Shown here in pieces: positions 1-9,555 of a stretch of DNA of 64,000 nt. The stretch is from Arctopsyche grandis. Its lineage: Eukaryota; Arthropoda; Insecta; Trichoptera; Hydropsychidae. The DNA lies in assembly GCF_051622035.1 (NCBI RefSeq), contig NC_135361.1, forward strand, positions 2,361,001-2,425,000, given 5' to 3'. Made by a program: the position numbers and the translations under genes. The first letter of the stretch is position 1, and each line of letters begins with the position of its first letter. The notes beneath the pieces were generated by a model. That model was not told the origin of the DNA. It did not search any database and worked only from the letters and a program-made list of their open reading frames with translations.

Positions 1-542
1 TTATTTTGACTATTCTAATTTTGGATATTTACTAGGCTTTTTTATAATCATAATTTTTATAACGAAATGAAGGTATAAGCTAATGGACAACCGGAAATAG
101 AGTGAATGTGCAAAATATACGATAGTAGTAATACATGAGATAGTGCCCGTGTGCTGTCTGTTATATTTAGCGAATTTTGCTTTTGATACTCGAATAGGAC
201 TTGTAGTTGGACGCATTGAAATTAGAATCCCGAGATACCGAAGACAAGCAGCGCGCAGTGTAGTGTGGTGTGGTGTGGTGTGGTGTGGTGAGGAGTGGTA
301 GCAGTGGGTGCAGGTGTTCCACGTAGCGCTGTCGAGTCGCGGCGTGGCTGTCGAGTGTCGATTCGTTCGCCGACTTCACTCGCCGAGCGGTGCTTGTCGT
401 GTCGTGTCGTGTCGTGTCGTGTCGTGTCGTCTCGTCCGTTTCGTTTCAGTGTCGTCACGAACGTCACATCACACCACACCACACCACACCAAACCAAACC
501 AAACCAAACCACACACACTCGACCAGCTTCCCGTTCGCCGCC
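1..542 (+). promoter_or_regulatory. SSR1 upstream region and probable 5' UTR with pentanucleotide repeats
   Basis: No gene is visible in the first 240 bases. From about 255 to 540 the sequence turns GC-richer and consists largely of short tandem units: GTGTG repeats (about 257-290), GTGTC repeats (about 394-430), then CACAC and AAACC repeats (about 470-510), directly before the SSR1 start codon. The GTGTGG block and the CCACAC block are complementary, so a transcript containing both could fold into a stem. The transcription start is not identifiable by eye, so how much of this is UTR is inference. Confidence 0.45.
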
Positions 543-2195
543 ATGAAGCCTGCTTTGTCTTCCGGTCTTCTGCTCTGCCTGTTGGTTTTGCCCGCTCTGC
601 TGCTCACCATCTCGCAAGGTACTCCTCACTTCCAACCGCTTTCACTCGTGTTCCTGCTGCCTGACCTATTTTCATTCATACTTTCTTTCATCTACTCGAA
701 CGCGATTCACAGCTTTCTACTCTTTCAACTCTTGTATCAAAAACAAGCAGATGGTTGATAAATGGGAAATTAAGAATATTTTTTAAATTTAATCAATTCA
801 GGGGGATACTCTTTTGGCGTCCGTGCTCTCATGAGAGAATCTCGCCAGATTTTTTTTCAATTTTGGAATCTTATCTTGAATTTTCAAAAAATAGACACGC
901 AATTGAGGCTAAAATTCTCATTGCGATTGATCGTGTGTATCTGTTGTTTCTTTTTTGAGCAATTTAATCCGTTAGTGCTGAAAATTCTAATAGGAATCTT
1001 GAAAAAAATTCATCTACAAAATATTGTACCGATTTTAAATAAATTGTTTTTCTCTCTTTGTATAGGAAATAGTAAATTATTCGCACACGCTGAAGAAGAT
1101 GAACTAGAAGATGAAGTTGTCGACGTCGAAGGTGAAGACACGGTCGGCGCTGGTGAAGATCTCTCCGGTGAGGACGACGGACTGATAAAACCGTCACCCG
1201 ATGCCGACGTCACTATCCTATTTACGAAACCCGTAACCTCGTCCTCGGATTCCCAACTTGGTGAGTGTCGTTATATGAAAAAATGATCGGCGGAAATTGT
1301 TCATAAATGGGAAACTAAGTTTGCACTAGATTGCAATTATAATGTTCAATAACGTGACAATTTTAAACCAGAGCGATCTTTCGTCTGACCGTTTGTTTCG
1401 AATGCGTCGTTTTAAGTTTACTTACGTTTACCGTTCTCGTTTCAGAATTGCCCGCAGGAAAAATTGTCGAATTTTTAGTTGGATTTTCTAACAACGGCAA
1501 AGAAGAGTTCACCTTGGAAACGTTGGAAGCGTCCTTCCGTTACCCCATGGACTTCACATTTTACATCCAAAATTTCTCGGCCATAGCTTACAATGTGGAA
1601 GTTAAACCCACCCATCAAGCGACGTTGTCGTATTCTTTCATGCCATCGGAAGCTTTCGCCGGAAGACCGTTCGGTCTCAGTATTAATTTGAACTACCGAG
1701 ACGCTAGTGGAAGTAGTTTTTCGGTATGTATTCTATTTTTGTGTTTAGACGCGACGTTTTCGAGTCGTTATACGTACTGACGATATCTTTCACGTTCATC
1801 TTTCAGGAGGCCGTGTACAACCAGACGATTTCTGTGACAGAAGTGAACGAAGGTTTAGACGGAGAAACGTTCTTCCTGTACGTGTTTTTGGGTGCCGGAC
1901 TAGTTTTAGGGTTAGTCGCAGGTCAGCAAGCTCTGGCAACGTTAGCCCGTAAGCGATCTCCGAGACCGTCGTCCCGCCAAATCGAGACCGGCACGACCAA
2001 TTCCAATGTAGACTATGAATGGTTACCGAAAGAGTTGCTCTCGAAAATCAGTAAGTTAATTTAAACATTAAAAAAAATTGTCTTTCATTTTTTTGTCAGT
2101 GCTTTCAACCTAATTTTTTTTATTTTTCAGAAAAATCTCCCAAGGTTCCGAAGCCTGTGTCTCCTAAACAAAAAAAGTCAAAAAAAGCTGATTAA
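543..2195 (+). CDS. SSR1: Translocon-associated protein subunit alpha (signal sequence receptor alpha), 5 exons
   Basis: TRAP-alpha is a single-pass ER membrane glycoprotein of the TRAP complex that sits beside the Sec61 channel and helps translocation of some signal sequences. Exons read by splice consensus and frame: 543-618, 1066-1260, 1446-1723, 1807-2050, 2131-2195, giving 285 residues, close to the usual length of about 286. The start ATG follows CCGCC and opens a hydrophobic signal peptide (residues about 6-24). Next is an acidic stretch (about 30-60, many D and E) typical of TRAP-alpha, then the lumenal domain (ELPAGKIVEFLVGFSNNG, NFSAIAYNVEV, NLNYRD), one transmembrane segment (FFLYVFLGAGLVLGLVAG) and a lysine-rich cytosolic tail ending KKSKKAD. 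All introns are GT-AG. An AATAAA lies near 2285. EMC8 follows convergently. Identification is strong; exact exon ends are by eye. Confidence 0.93.
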
Positions 2196-2280
2196 GTGAA
2201 GACTTATCAAAGTGATATATAACTTGCAAGTAAAGACTGTGAGCAAGCGGTTATCGCATCTATGATGTGATGACCTTACT

Positions 2281-2296
2281 TCAAATAAAAATTCTT
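2281..2296 (+). terminator. Polyadenylation signal of SSR1
   Basis: AATAAA about 90 bases after the SSR1 stop codon is a plausible poly(A) signal. The following 700 bases to the EMC8 stop are AT-rich with no recognisable gene. Confidence 0.5.
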
Positions 2297-2997
2297 TTAA
2301 ATCCGAAACATATTTATTTTCAATCTCGTGATGCAAATTGCTGCAAAAATATTTCTCGTGAGCTGTCGATAACGGTTCCAGTGTTAATTATCGTTTTAAA
2401 GTGAATAGGGAGAAAGAGAAAGAGATGAGTGAGACCATGAGATTCACAAGTGTTGTTAAATTGTAAATTTTTATATTATAAAAGACATTTGAAGTAACTG
2501 CGATGTTATTGAGACTTAATATTTAAGTAGATCAATTTGTAAAATGCTCTTTTTTTTATGTTAATCATCCATTTTTATTTTATTTTTATGTCATTCACAA
2601 ATCGTGTGCATTTTACAAATAAATGTTCTTTTATATACATACAAAGTTTATTATTAATACCATACATTTTATTTTATACATATTTGTGTTTTAAATTTTC
2701 CCTACATGTACATAATAAAAATTATATTTATGATTTCCTTTTTTCTTTTGATTAATCGAATAAACAATTATATGGTGAAAAGAACAACTTTTTTTTATAT
2801 GTATGTATATATAATACAAAATATATAAATTAAAACAAATTACTGCAGTAGTGTAGCTACTACATATATTACTACAAATAGTATTAAATTAAATTCTGAC
2901 TACAAATAGTATTAAATAATATAATTATTTCCATCACGGGAACAAATGCTATTAATAATTATATATATAATAATATATTTAATTTATTATTCATTCG

Positions 2998-3855
2998 CTA
3001 TGTAAACATAGGCATGAGTTGATCAATCTGAGCATTTATGCTATTATTTGCCCAATCCAAAGAGATGTCGTCCAAATGATTATCGTAATCCACCAGCGTT
3101 TTATATGCCGCACTCTTCAATAGTCTCATGACACACTCCATCGTGCTCGAATCTAAAAACGAAATCGACGTATTGAACAACGATAAACTTAAAGACACAT
3201 GCTTACATATACAAGTGTGAAAAAATGATGAACTTGCCAACTATTACATTAGTGGGATCTTTCATCTTCCATTTTCCCTCCTGAAACTGAGCTACTTTCA
3301 AAGCGTGCGTTTCTACTTCCATCGAAAACTTTCTATTGTCCAGCTGAAATACAGAGTTGAAACAGACAGTTGTATAAATACAGGGCATCGGTAAAAATTA
3401 GTGTAGTGGGGAGTAATGACTGAGACTCACAATGATAAAAAGCGCAGACGGATAGATTTCTGCAATCTTTTCGGCAATTCTTAAGCCCGGTGCTTTTTCT
3501 ATGGAATTGTCTTTGAAATTCTCGCAGGCCGCATAGTATCCGACGATGGCCAAGCCGGCGGACTGCGCCAACGCATCGATCTGCAAACGGAGAGAAGGTC
3601 AGTGGGCAAAGAGCAAAGTGCGGGGCAGAGAATGCAGAGAATACAGAGAATGCAGACCTGCGCGAGGGCCACTTCCGCCATGGGAGTGACGTGAAGACAC
3701 TGATGGAAGAGAGGGATGGCGTCGGTGACGGCTGTCGGTGAAGCGTTGGCGACCCCCAGCAGAAGACCGCAAACCCCGCTCTGGGGATATTTGGCCGCGT
3801 GAAGAGTCAGCTTGGCGTACGCTCGGGACGAAACCGCCACTTGCCCGCCCGACAT
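2998..3855 (-). CDS. EMC8: ER membrane protein complex subunit 8/9 (UPF0172, MPN-like), 4 exons
   Basis: Subunit of the cytosolic cap of the ER membrane protein complex, which inserts tail-anchored and multipass proteins. Exons on the minus strand: 3855-3658, 3580-3431, 3343-3238, 3152-2998; joined they give 202 residues, the family's normal size. Family hallmarks: an N-terminal [16 protein letters not shown] and GVCGLLLG region, [35 protein letters not shown] and a C-terminal [13 protein letters not shown]-like segment (here [15 protein letters not shown]). The fold is JAB/MPN-like but, as in the family, no zinc-binding JAMM motif is seen. Intron 3 appears to use a GC donor (GTTG then GCAAGT), needed to keep the frame [12 protein letters not shown]. 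The gene is convergent with SSR1. Insects usually have one EMC8/9 gene, so 8 versus 9 is not distinguished. Confidence 0.92.
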
Positions 3856-3859
3856 CTTC

Positions 3860-5590
3860 GCAAATATTCCACTTCCTTTGCACTTCCTTCACACCTCCTT
3901 CACACTCAACTCCACTCCAATTTACTCGAACGCTGCTGCCAACTGTCGCGCCACCCCAGCTGTCAAAAAAACCCACATACACTTTGCTATTTTCAATCAA
4001 AAACCTACATCGCTTATACATATCATATATTTATATCAAATTGTGTCAAATTATATATCATCTAAGTTTGACAGAAAATATTATTTTAGTTAATTAAAAT
4101 TTATTTTTATTTTTTTCTAGGTTTTTAGAATCTGTCATTTAACTCGAGTGCTCTCGACTTAAGTGGCTACCTACCCATTTTCCTCTCGAATTCCGCTCGT
4201 CTGTATTTGTTGATTGTTAACAAATATTAGATACTTGAAACTAGTTCTATTGTTATTAAAAATGTATTTTGTAACACTACGTCTTCCTCATCGTCCCTTC
4301 AATTGGCAATAATGCCAATGGTTAGGTTGGCATCCTGCTACTCCCACTCTCTGGACGTAGCTTCCTGGGCGCACGCAAGGAGAGAAGCGCTCTCTTGCCA
4401 TCGGACTTTATTCGGAAAAGGTTGAGCTCAGATCTCCCGTCCCAGACGCTTCTCTTGTCACCAGACCTTCGAGAGACAGTCGTGTATGTCTCCCTGCACC
4501 CCGAGAGCCGAGCGATCTACCAGCGATTGAGCCTAGTAGTAGCTGTAAGTTCCTGGAGGTCCCGCCCTCTTTACGAAACAGCCAGAAGCCGTCTATGTAG
4601 AGGAAGGAACTCGTGACCGGGTCTCCAGCTTTTTTCCTGCCAGCTCATACAGCTGACTGTCTTTTCTCGCATTTCTGTCATTCACGCGGGATGTCATTTC
4701 AGCTTTCCTCGGGAGGAGGACAAAAGTTGGATTTTATAACACCATTTTATTAGAAGCTTTTGATCGACATCTTTGTTGCAGTCTCTGCTGCCCTAAAATT
4801 TTATTAACGGATAATTTATTTGATTAAGATTCATAATATTTCATCAAATGACATGCATGTTCCTGGCCTGGTCAGATCTGGGGCGTGGGGGTCAAATGCC
4901 CTCCCTCAGAGAAATGTAATAATATACATTTCTCTATCCCTCCCTCCCTCCCCTTCCGAAGTCTAAGAATATAATTGTATATTGTACATATGTATATTAA
5001 ATTACTAGAGGCACAATTTTGTAAAAATTAAGTCATAATAAAGAAAAATCAAAGATTATAAATGTTTTTATTGAATCAGTATACAAGTCATTATATAATT
5101 TCGATGAGATGACCATACTCTGGTTGATTTTTTTTTATAAATTGAATAATATATACTTTAAATGAGAGAAATGTAGCGCAACCAAAAATATTTTTAAAAG
5201 GAGAAAGCTTTTTTTTGAATTTCTCTTTTCTTTGTATACAAGCAATCTTGGTCAAAAGCTTCAAGTATGTACATACTTTAGTAATTTGATTTCGTAGGTA
5301 ACATGTTTTTGAAATCAGATTACTATTTTAAAATGCACTGTAAGTGAGATCAAAAATATTTTTTTTTTATAAATAAGAAAATATTCATGCAATAGAAAAT
5401 ATTAAAATGTTGAAGATAATCTTTCAAGGACTGTTTTTCTTTCACTAAATACTAAATAAAATTAAATATACTGAGATTATCACGTTCTTATACGCGTTTG
5501 ATTGAAATTATTGTTTTTTTTTTTCGCGAGCAAAAATCAAAATTTACGAGTGGCAAGCTTCGCAACCGGAGCACGCTTTGGACATTCCTG
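3860..5590. other. Gene-free stretch with a GC-richer unclassified insert at about 4262-4965
   Basis: No exon is supported. Bases about 4262-4965 are less AT-rich than their surroundings, begin TGTAACACTACG and carry short inverted pieces (GCCAATGGTTAGGTTGGC; AGAGAAATGTAA against TACATTTCTCT near 4911-4936). This looks like transposon-derived DNA, perhaps an old LTR, but I could not find matching ends or a target duplication. The rest (4970-5590) is AT-rich and featureless. Confidence 0.35.
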
Positions 5591-5596
5591 ATGTAA

Positions 5597-6125
5597 TTAA
5601 TAGTTTGTATTATATACTTTACGTCGTTGCCCAACCTGAGATCGAAAACGAAATAGTGGTTTGAAGATTACATTACTCTCTGCGACATTCATGTCGTCTT
5701 CGAAAAATTCCTGCACTGCATAGCGATTTTCAATTTGAGATTTTATAGAATCAGAATTTGGTGATTGCGTTGACCACTTCTTAATCTTGATAGACATAGG
5801 TTTTTTGATAATATCTACGTCCAAAATTTCCCCCTCATAATCATAATAATTTGCCTTAAATTTTGTATTTGCACTATCTATTTCATCAAAAAAGGAGTGA
5901 GGTTCACTCTTTATAGCTGTGTCGTCCTCACCATGGGCGAAAATAATGTATTCAAACATGATTAAAAGGAAAATACTAAAAACCTGAAAAAAAACGGCTT
6001 TATCAAATAAGAAATCAAAAATTATATCGTCAGTATGAATGTGAATTGTAGACATCTATTAGCATTTTTTTTTTTGAAAATAATAACATTAGCCTAGGTT
6101 TACTTACATGAGAACGAAAAATCAT
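5597..6125 (-). CDS. Small secreted acidic protein of unknown function, 2 exons
   Basis: I do not recognise this gene. A minus-strand ATG at 6125 starts an 18-base exon (MIFRSH) ending at a perfect donor GTAAGT. Joining to the acceptor TTTTTTTCAG, with exon 2 at 5983-5597, gives one open frame of about 134 residues. The joined N terminus reads as a classical signal peptide (VFSIFLLIMFEYIIFAHG), likely cleaved before GEDD. The mature part is acidic at first, then basic, ends RKVYNTNY, and has no cysteines. A short segment just downstream (about 5545-5590) would encode CSGCEACHS followed by a stop, but reaching it in frame would need a 35-base intron, which is implausible. The clean signal peptide created only by splicing is the main support that the gene is real. 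Function unknown; a secreted peptide precursor is possible. Confidence 0.5.
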
Positions 6126-6375
6126 TTTTAGTGCGATAGTATATAGTTTCAGTTCCGTTAGAGTATTGTAAGCGACTGAAGAGGTCGCAGCATTTATAAT
6201 TAAGATTGTAGCTATTTTTAAATCAATTAACACGATGCCGTAAATGTTTTTAATTAGCCGAGTGTAAATTTTCTTTGACATTGACTTGGTCAATTTTAAA
6301 CGTTTCGGGGCCAAATTAAAACGTCATCTTGGCTGTCAATCGGTCGCTGGATGTTGAATTGTATTTTCGTACAAA

Positions 6376-6424
6376 ATGAATATTTTACCGAAAAAAAGGT
6401 TATTTACTCTTTATACATTCAATA

Positions 6425-6486
<62 letters not shown>

Positions 6487-7919
6487 TGACATATCGTTAC
6501 CCCAACTTGTAAACTTCATGTAAATCCGATGTTGGTCAAAAACAATGTTTACATATTAACGTTTATATAGAACTACATATTCCAGATTCACCTGTTTGAA
6601 TTTATTAAATCCATAACTAAAAATATGATCAAAAAAGCTCGATGAAAGTGATGCAATATAAAAGCCGATAAAGCAGGTTCTGTTTTTCCTTGAATGTGAA
6701 TGTTAGTTTTGGTTTTATAAAATTAGTATGACGATGTAAAATTACATAATTTGTTGATTAACAGATTCAAACCCTAAATATATACATAGTAATTTATAGG
6801 TTTAATTAGAAATATTGAGAATGATATTTGGTACTGAATAAGACAATATGCCTGTTATTTTCTTCCAGATGGCATGTTCGCACCAAAGACAATATTGCCA
6901 GAGTGAGACGCGATGAAGCAAAAGCAGCAGAGGAAGAAAAGGACAAATTGGCTCGTGTTCATAAAGCTGAACAAGAAGCCAGACTTAATTTTTTAAGAAA
7001 AAAAAATCGCGAAAATACTACTGAAGAATTTTCAAATGAAAACCAAATCGTCCCGGTGAAACAATCAATCGATGAAGACAACACACTAAATACCGAGCAA
7101 GAAATATCAGAACGATTAAATCAGAAGAATCACATAAACTTTTTTTCGGAAGTTGAAGATGGTAAAAATGAACATTCAAAACCCAATAAAGACCATGAAC
7201 ATGAAATAAAAGAAGAAAAAGAAAAATATGAAAAACAAATAGGATATTTAACCTATTTGGGTCAAGATACAAACGAAGCTCTCGGAAAAAGAAATTGGTA
7301 TGATGTTCTTCCCGAAAGGCTAACGGGAAAATCGAGACCTGAACATGTCAAAAATACATATGACCGACTCATTATTAAAGATATCGAAGGCAATGTTAAG
7401 CCCAAAGAAATTTACGAGGAACTACAAACAAAATGGAAAACGGCTCACGATCCGTTGAATATAATCAATTTTCATTTAAAAAAAGATGAAAAGAAAGAAA
7501 TTGCAAGTCACAGCAAACACATAGACGAGACAAAGTCTCTTAAAAGAAAGCTACATGTAGATCCAGTAGAATATAGTTCTGTATTACCCAAAAGAAGCAA
7601 GAAAGAGATGAAAAAAAAACTTAAACATAAAAAGGAAAAGAAACACAAAAAAAAGAGGAAACAGAGGGAGTCCATCAGCGTTGAAGTGAGTGAAGAAGAA
7701 AAACAGAGTAAATTAGAAATACTTCGCCGAGAGCGACTAAAAAGGGAACAAGAAGAAAAAGACAGAGCCGATGCATTAATAGCACGAGTTACTGGAAAAC
7801 CAATTCCAAATAAATCAAACGCTTCTACATCACCTATGACTCGTGTTGTAAAACAAAAATATAATTCACAATTCAATCCTGAAATTGCGAAACAAAATTT
7901 TGACAAGTATCAATATTAA
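6376..7919 (+). CDS. LENG1: Leukocyte receptor cluster member 1 homologue (Cir_N domain), 2 exons
   Basis: Exon 1 (6376-6398) encodes MNILPKK and a split arginine codon; exon 2 (6869-7919) continues with WHVRTKDNIARVRRDEA, giving 357 residues. This is the invariant start of LENG1 proteins and the Cir_N domain (CBF1-interacting corepressor N-terminal type), a coiled, charged helix covering about residues 9-52. A second conserved block near residue 150 (YLTYLGQDTNEALGKRNWYDV) is also diagnostic. Residues about 255-285 are very lysine-rich (KKEMKKKLKHKKEKKHKKKRK), a likely nuclear or nucleolar localisation signal, and the C terminus is a charged coiled coil. Related Cir_N proteins are nuclear and spliceosome-associated; a specific role for LENG1 is not established. 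The intron carries a TA microsatellite. Confidence 0.9.
6426..6482. repeat. (TA)n microsatellite in LENG1 intron
   Basis: A run of about 27 TA dinucleotides, nearly uninterrupted, lies 30 bases inside the single LENG1 intron. Confidence 0.95.
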
Positions 7920-8483
7920 TGATACCAATGTCGAGCTAATCTTTTTATTTATTTATTATGCACATGTATAATATAATTTTAATAAATACATAATCGCTTA
8001 AACTGAACATATCCATAATTTTTTTATACAGGCTACTTACCTACCTGGCTAATTTTATTGATCGACCATTTTACTTATTGCTTATCTACGTAGGTTGATT
8101 AGGCTCAAAACGTGAAGGCGCAGATCTTCTTACGCATCTTTTTGTCACAGAGTTGGTCCAGCGCAGTGTTACATTTATCAACAGTGTAGCATGTAGGGCC
8201 TGTTGCAAAAATTTAAAATTGAGCTCCTCTAAACTTGTTTTTATAAACATATAAAATCTTTTATATTATTTGAATAAAAAATGTTTAATAACTCTGAGCA
8301 ACAAAAAGCCACGTTTTTTAATTACCGGAGTGGAGACTGATCAATCTTTACTACTTAGTACTACTCAAACTTTTGAGCCACTGATTTCGAATATGACTTT
8401 CGTTGGTTTTTTCTCGTTTATGAGCATTTAAAGCAATTTTTACAGATTTTTGGCTTTCATAATTAATAGTTTTACAATGCTTT
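7920..8483. other. LENG1 3' flank, no gene seen
   Basis: An AATAAA at about 7980 may be the LENG1 poly(A) signal. The rest is AT-rich without a supported exon or a recognisable element. Confidence 0.4.
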
Positions 8484-8990
8484 TGTAGGAATATAGCACA
8501 ACTTGTACTATACCGAATTGAGGTCGATAATTTCACCTATTTCCCCGTCGAACTCAAGCTGTACAGTGACATTATTGCGTCCTGTACAAACACATAAAAT
8601 CAAAACCTTGACCGAAATACCTTCGGTCAAGGTTGAACTAGGGCGAAGACATCATCAACTCGCTCCAAATACGCAATCACGAGTATACGGAAATCCCCGG
8701 AGACAATGATCTCACTACATAGCTACGCACCAACCAAAGCTTAAGGCACAGCACACAAAGGATAATCTTGACCCGTAGGAGTCTTCCAGAATATGATCTC
8801 ACCAGCCAAGCTACGCCTTGCACAATCAACGAATATATAAACTATCACATCATCCCCAGATGCCAGTGAGCTTCGGGAGCTCAACCTGTTCACTCCTCCG
8901 AAGCAACTACCTATTTCCCCGTACATACAAACACACATGTATTAATTGAGCAATAAAGATTCTCTTCAAAACTCAATTGAGTTTCCATAG
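8484..8990 (+). mobile_element. Putative LTR-derived fragment
   Basis: The block begins TGTAGGAATATAGC and is less AT-rich than its surroundings. It contains a TATATAAAC box (about 8838) followed about 110 bases later by CAATAAAG (about 8951), the promoter then poly(A) order of an LTR. A near-perfect 31-base hairpin (AACCTTGACCGAAA against CTTCGGTCAAGGTT) sits at about 8602-8632. I could not define a clean CA end or a target duplication, so LTR status is inference. Confidence 0.35.
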
Positions 8991-9139
8991 GCCGGGAAAT
9001 GGTAGAAATCTACCACCCGACCTATACTTTAATTTTCGATTTATTTTTTTACTTTATTAATTTTCTATCCAATGATTTTGTTTTTCATTTAATTATTTGT
9101 GCAATACATGTTTGTGTTTTATGCGTGTATTTCGACAAT

Positions 9140-9535
9140 TCGGTGATTATTCCGCACGTAGCGATCTCGCACACCTCACTAAAATCTCGATCACGGAATA
9201 TCTGACACCCACAAATTTCATCCACGCGAACTCTCGACTGCCAGATATTCTGTATTCACGATTTTCGTAGAAACGATTGTCGTGTGCGCGATAATACGTT
9301 GGAGGACAATCAATCTTTTTTTTTAATTTATAATTTTTATTTTTTGACTATCGTTCTATCCGTATGTTAATTCAATAAAAAATTTGAACTTTTCTTGATT
9401 TAATTTCCGCTCACTTTGTTATGGTAATAATTAAGAAAAAAATGCATTTCTGTGCAACAAACTTTCGTGCAACAGGAGATCCGCACGCGCGATTTTTGTT
9501 ATCCTGGTAGCGATTCACATTTGGGATCTAATCAT
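9140..9535. repeat. Member of a dispersed palindromic repeat family (CACTAAAATCTCGATCACGGA)
   Basis: Two halves recur elsewhere in the window: a unit with CACTAAAATCTCGATCACGG and ACTCTCGACTGCCAGATATTC (about 9145-9290), and a unit with GTGCAACAGGAGATCCGC, GCGCGATTTTTGTTATCCTGGTAGCGATTCACATTTG (about 9450-9530, given here as motifs). Related copies are near 30690-30900, 32748-32930, 39055-39500 and around 44050-44990. No coding capacity is seen. I cannot assign it to a named family. Confidence 0.6.
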
Positions 9536-9555
9536 CGAACCCTTTGTTATAATAT

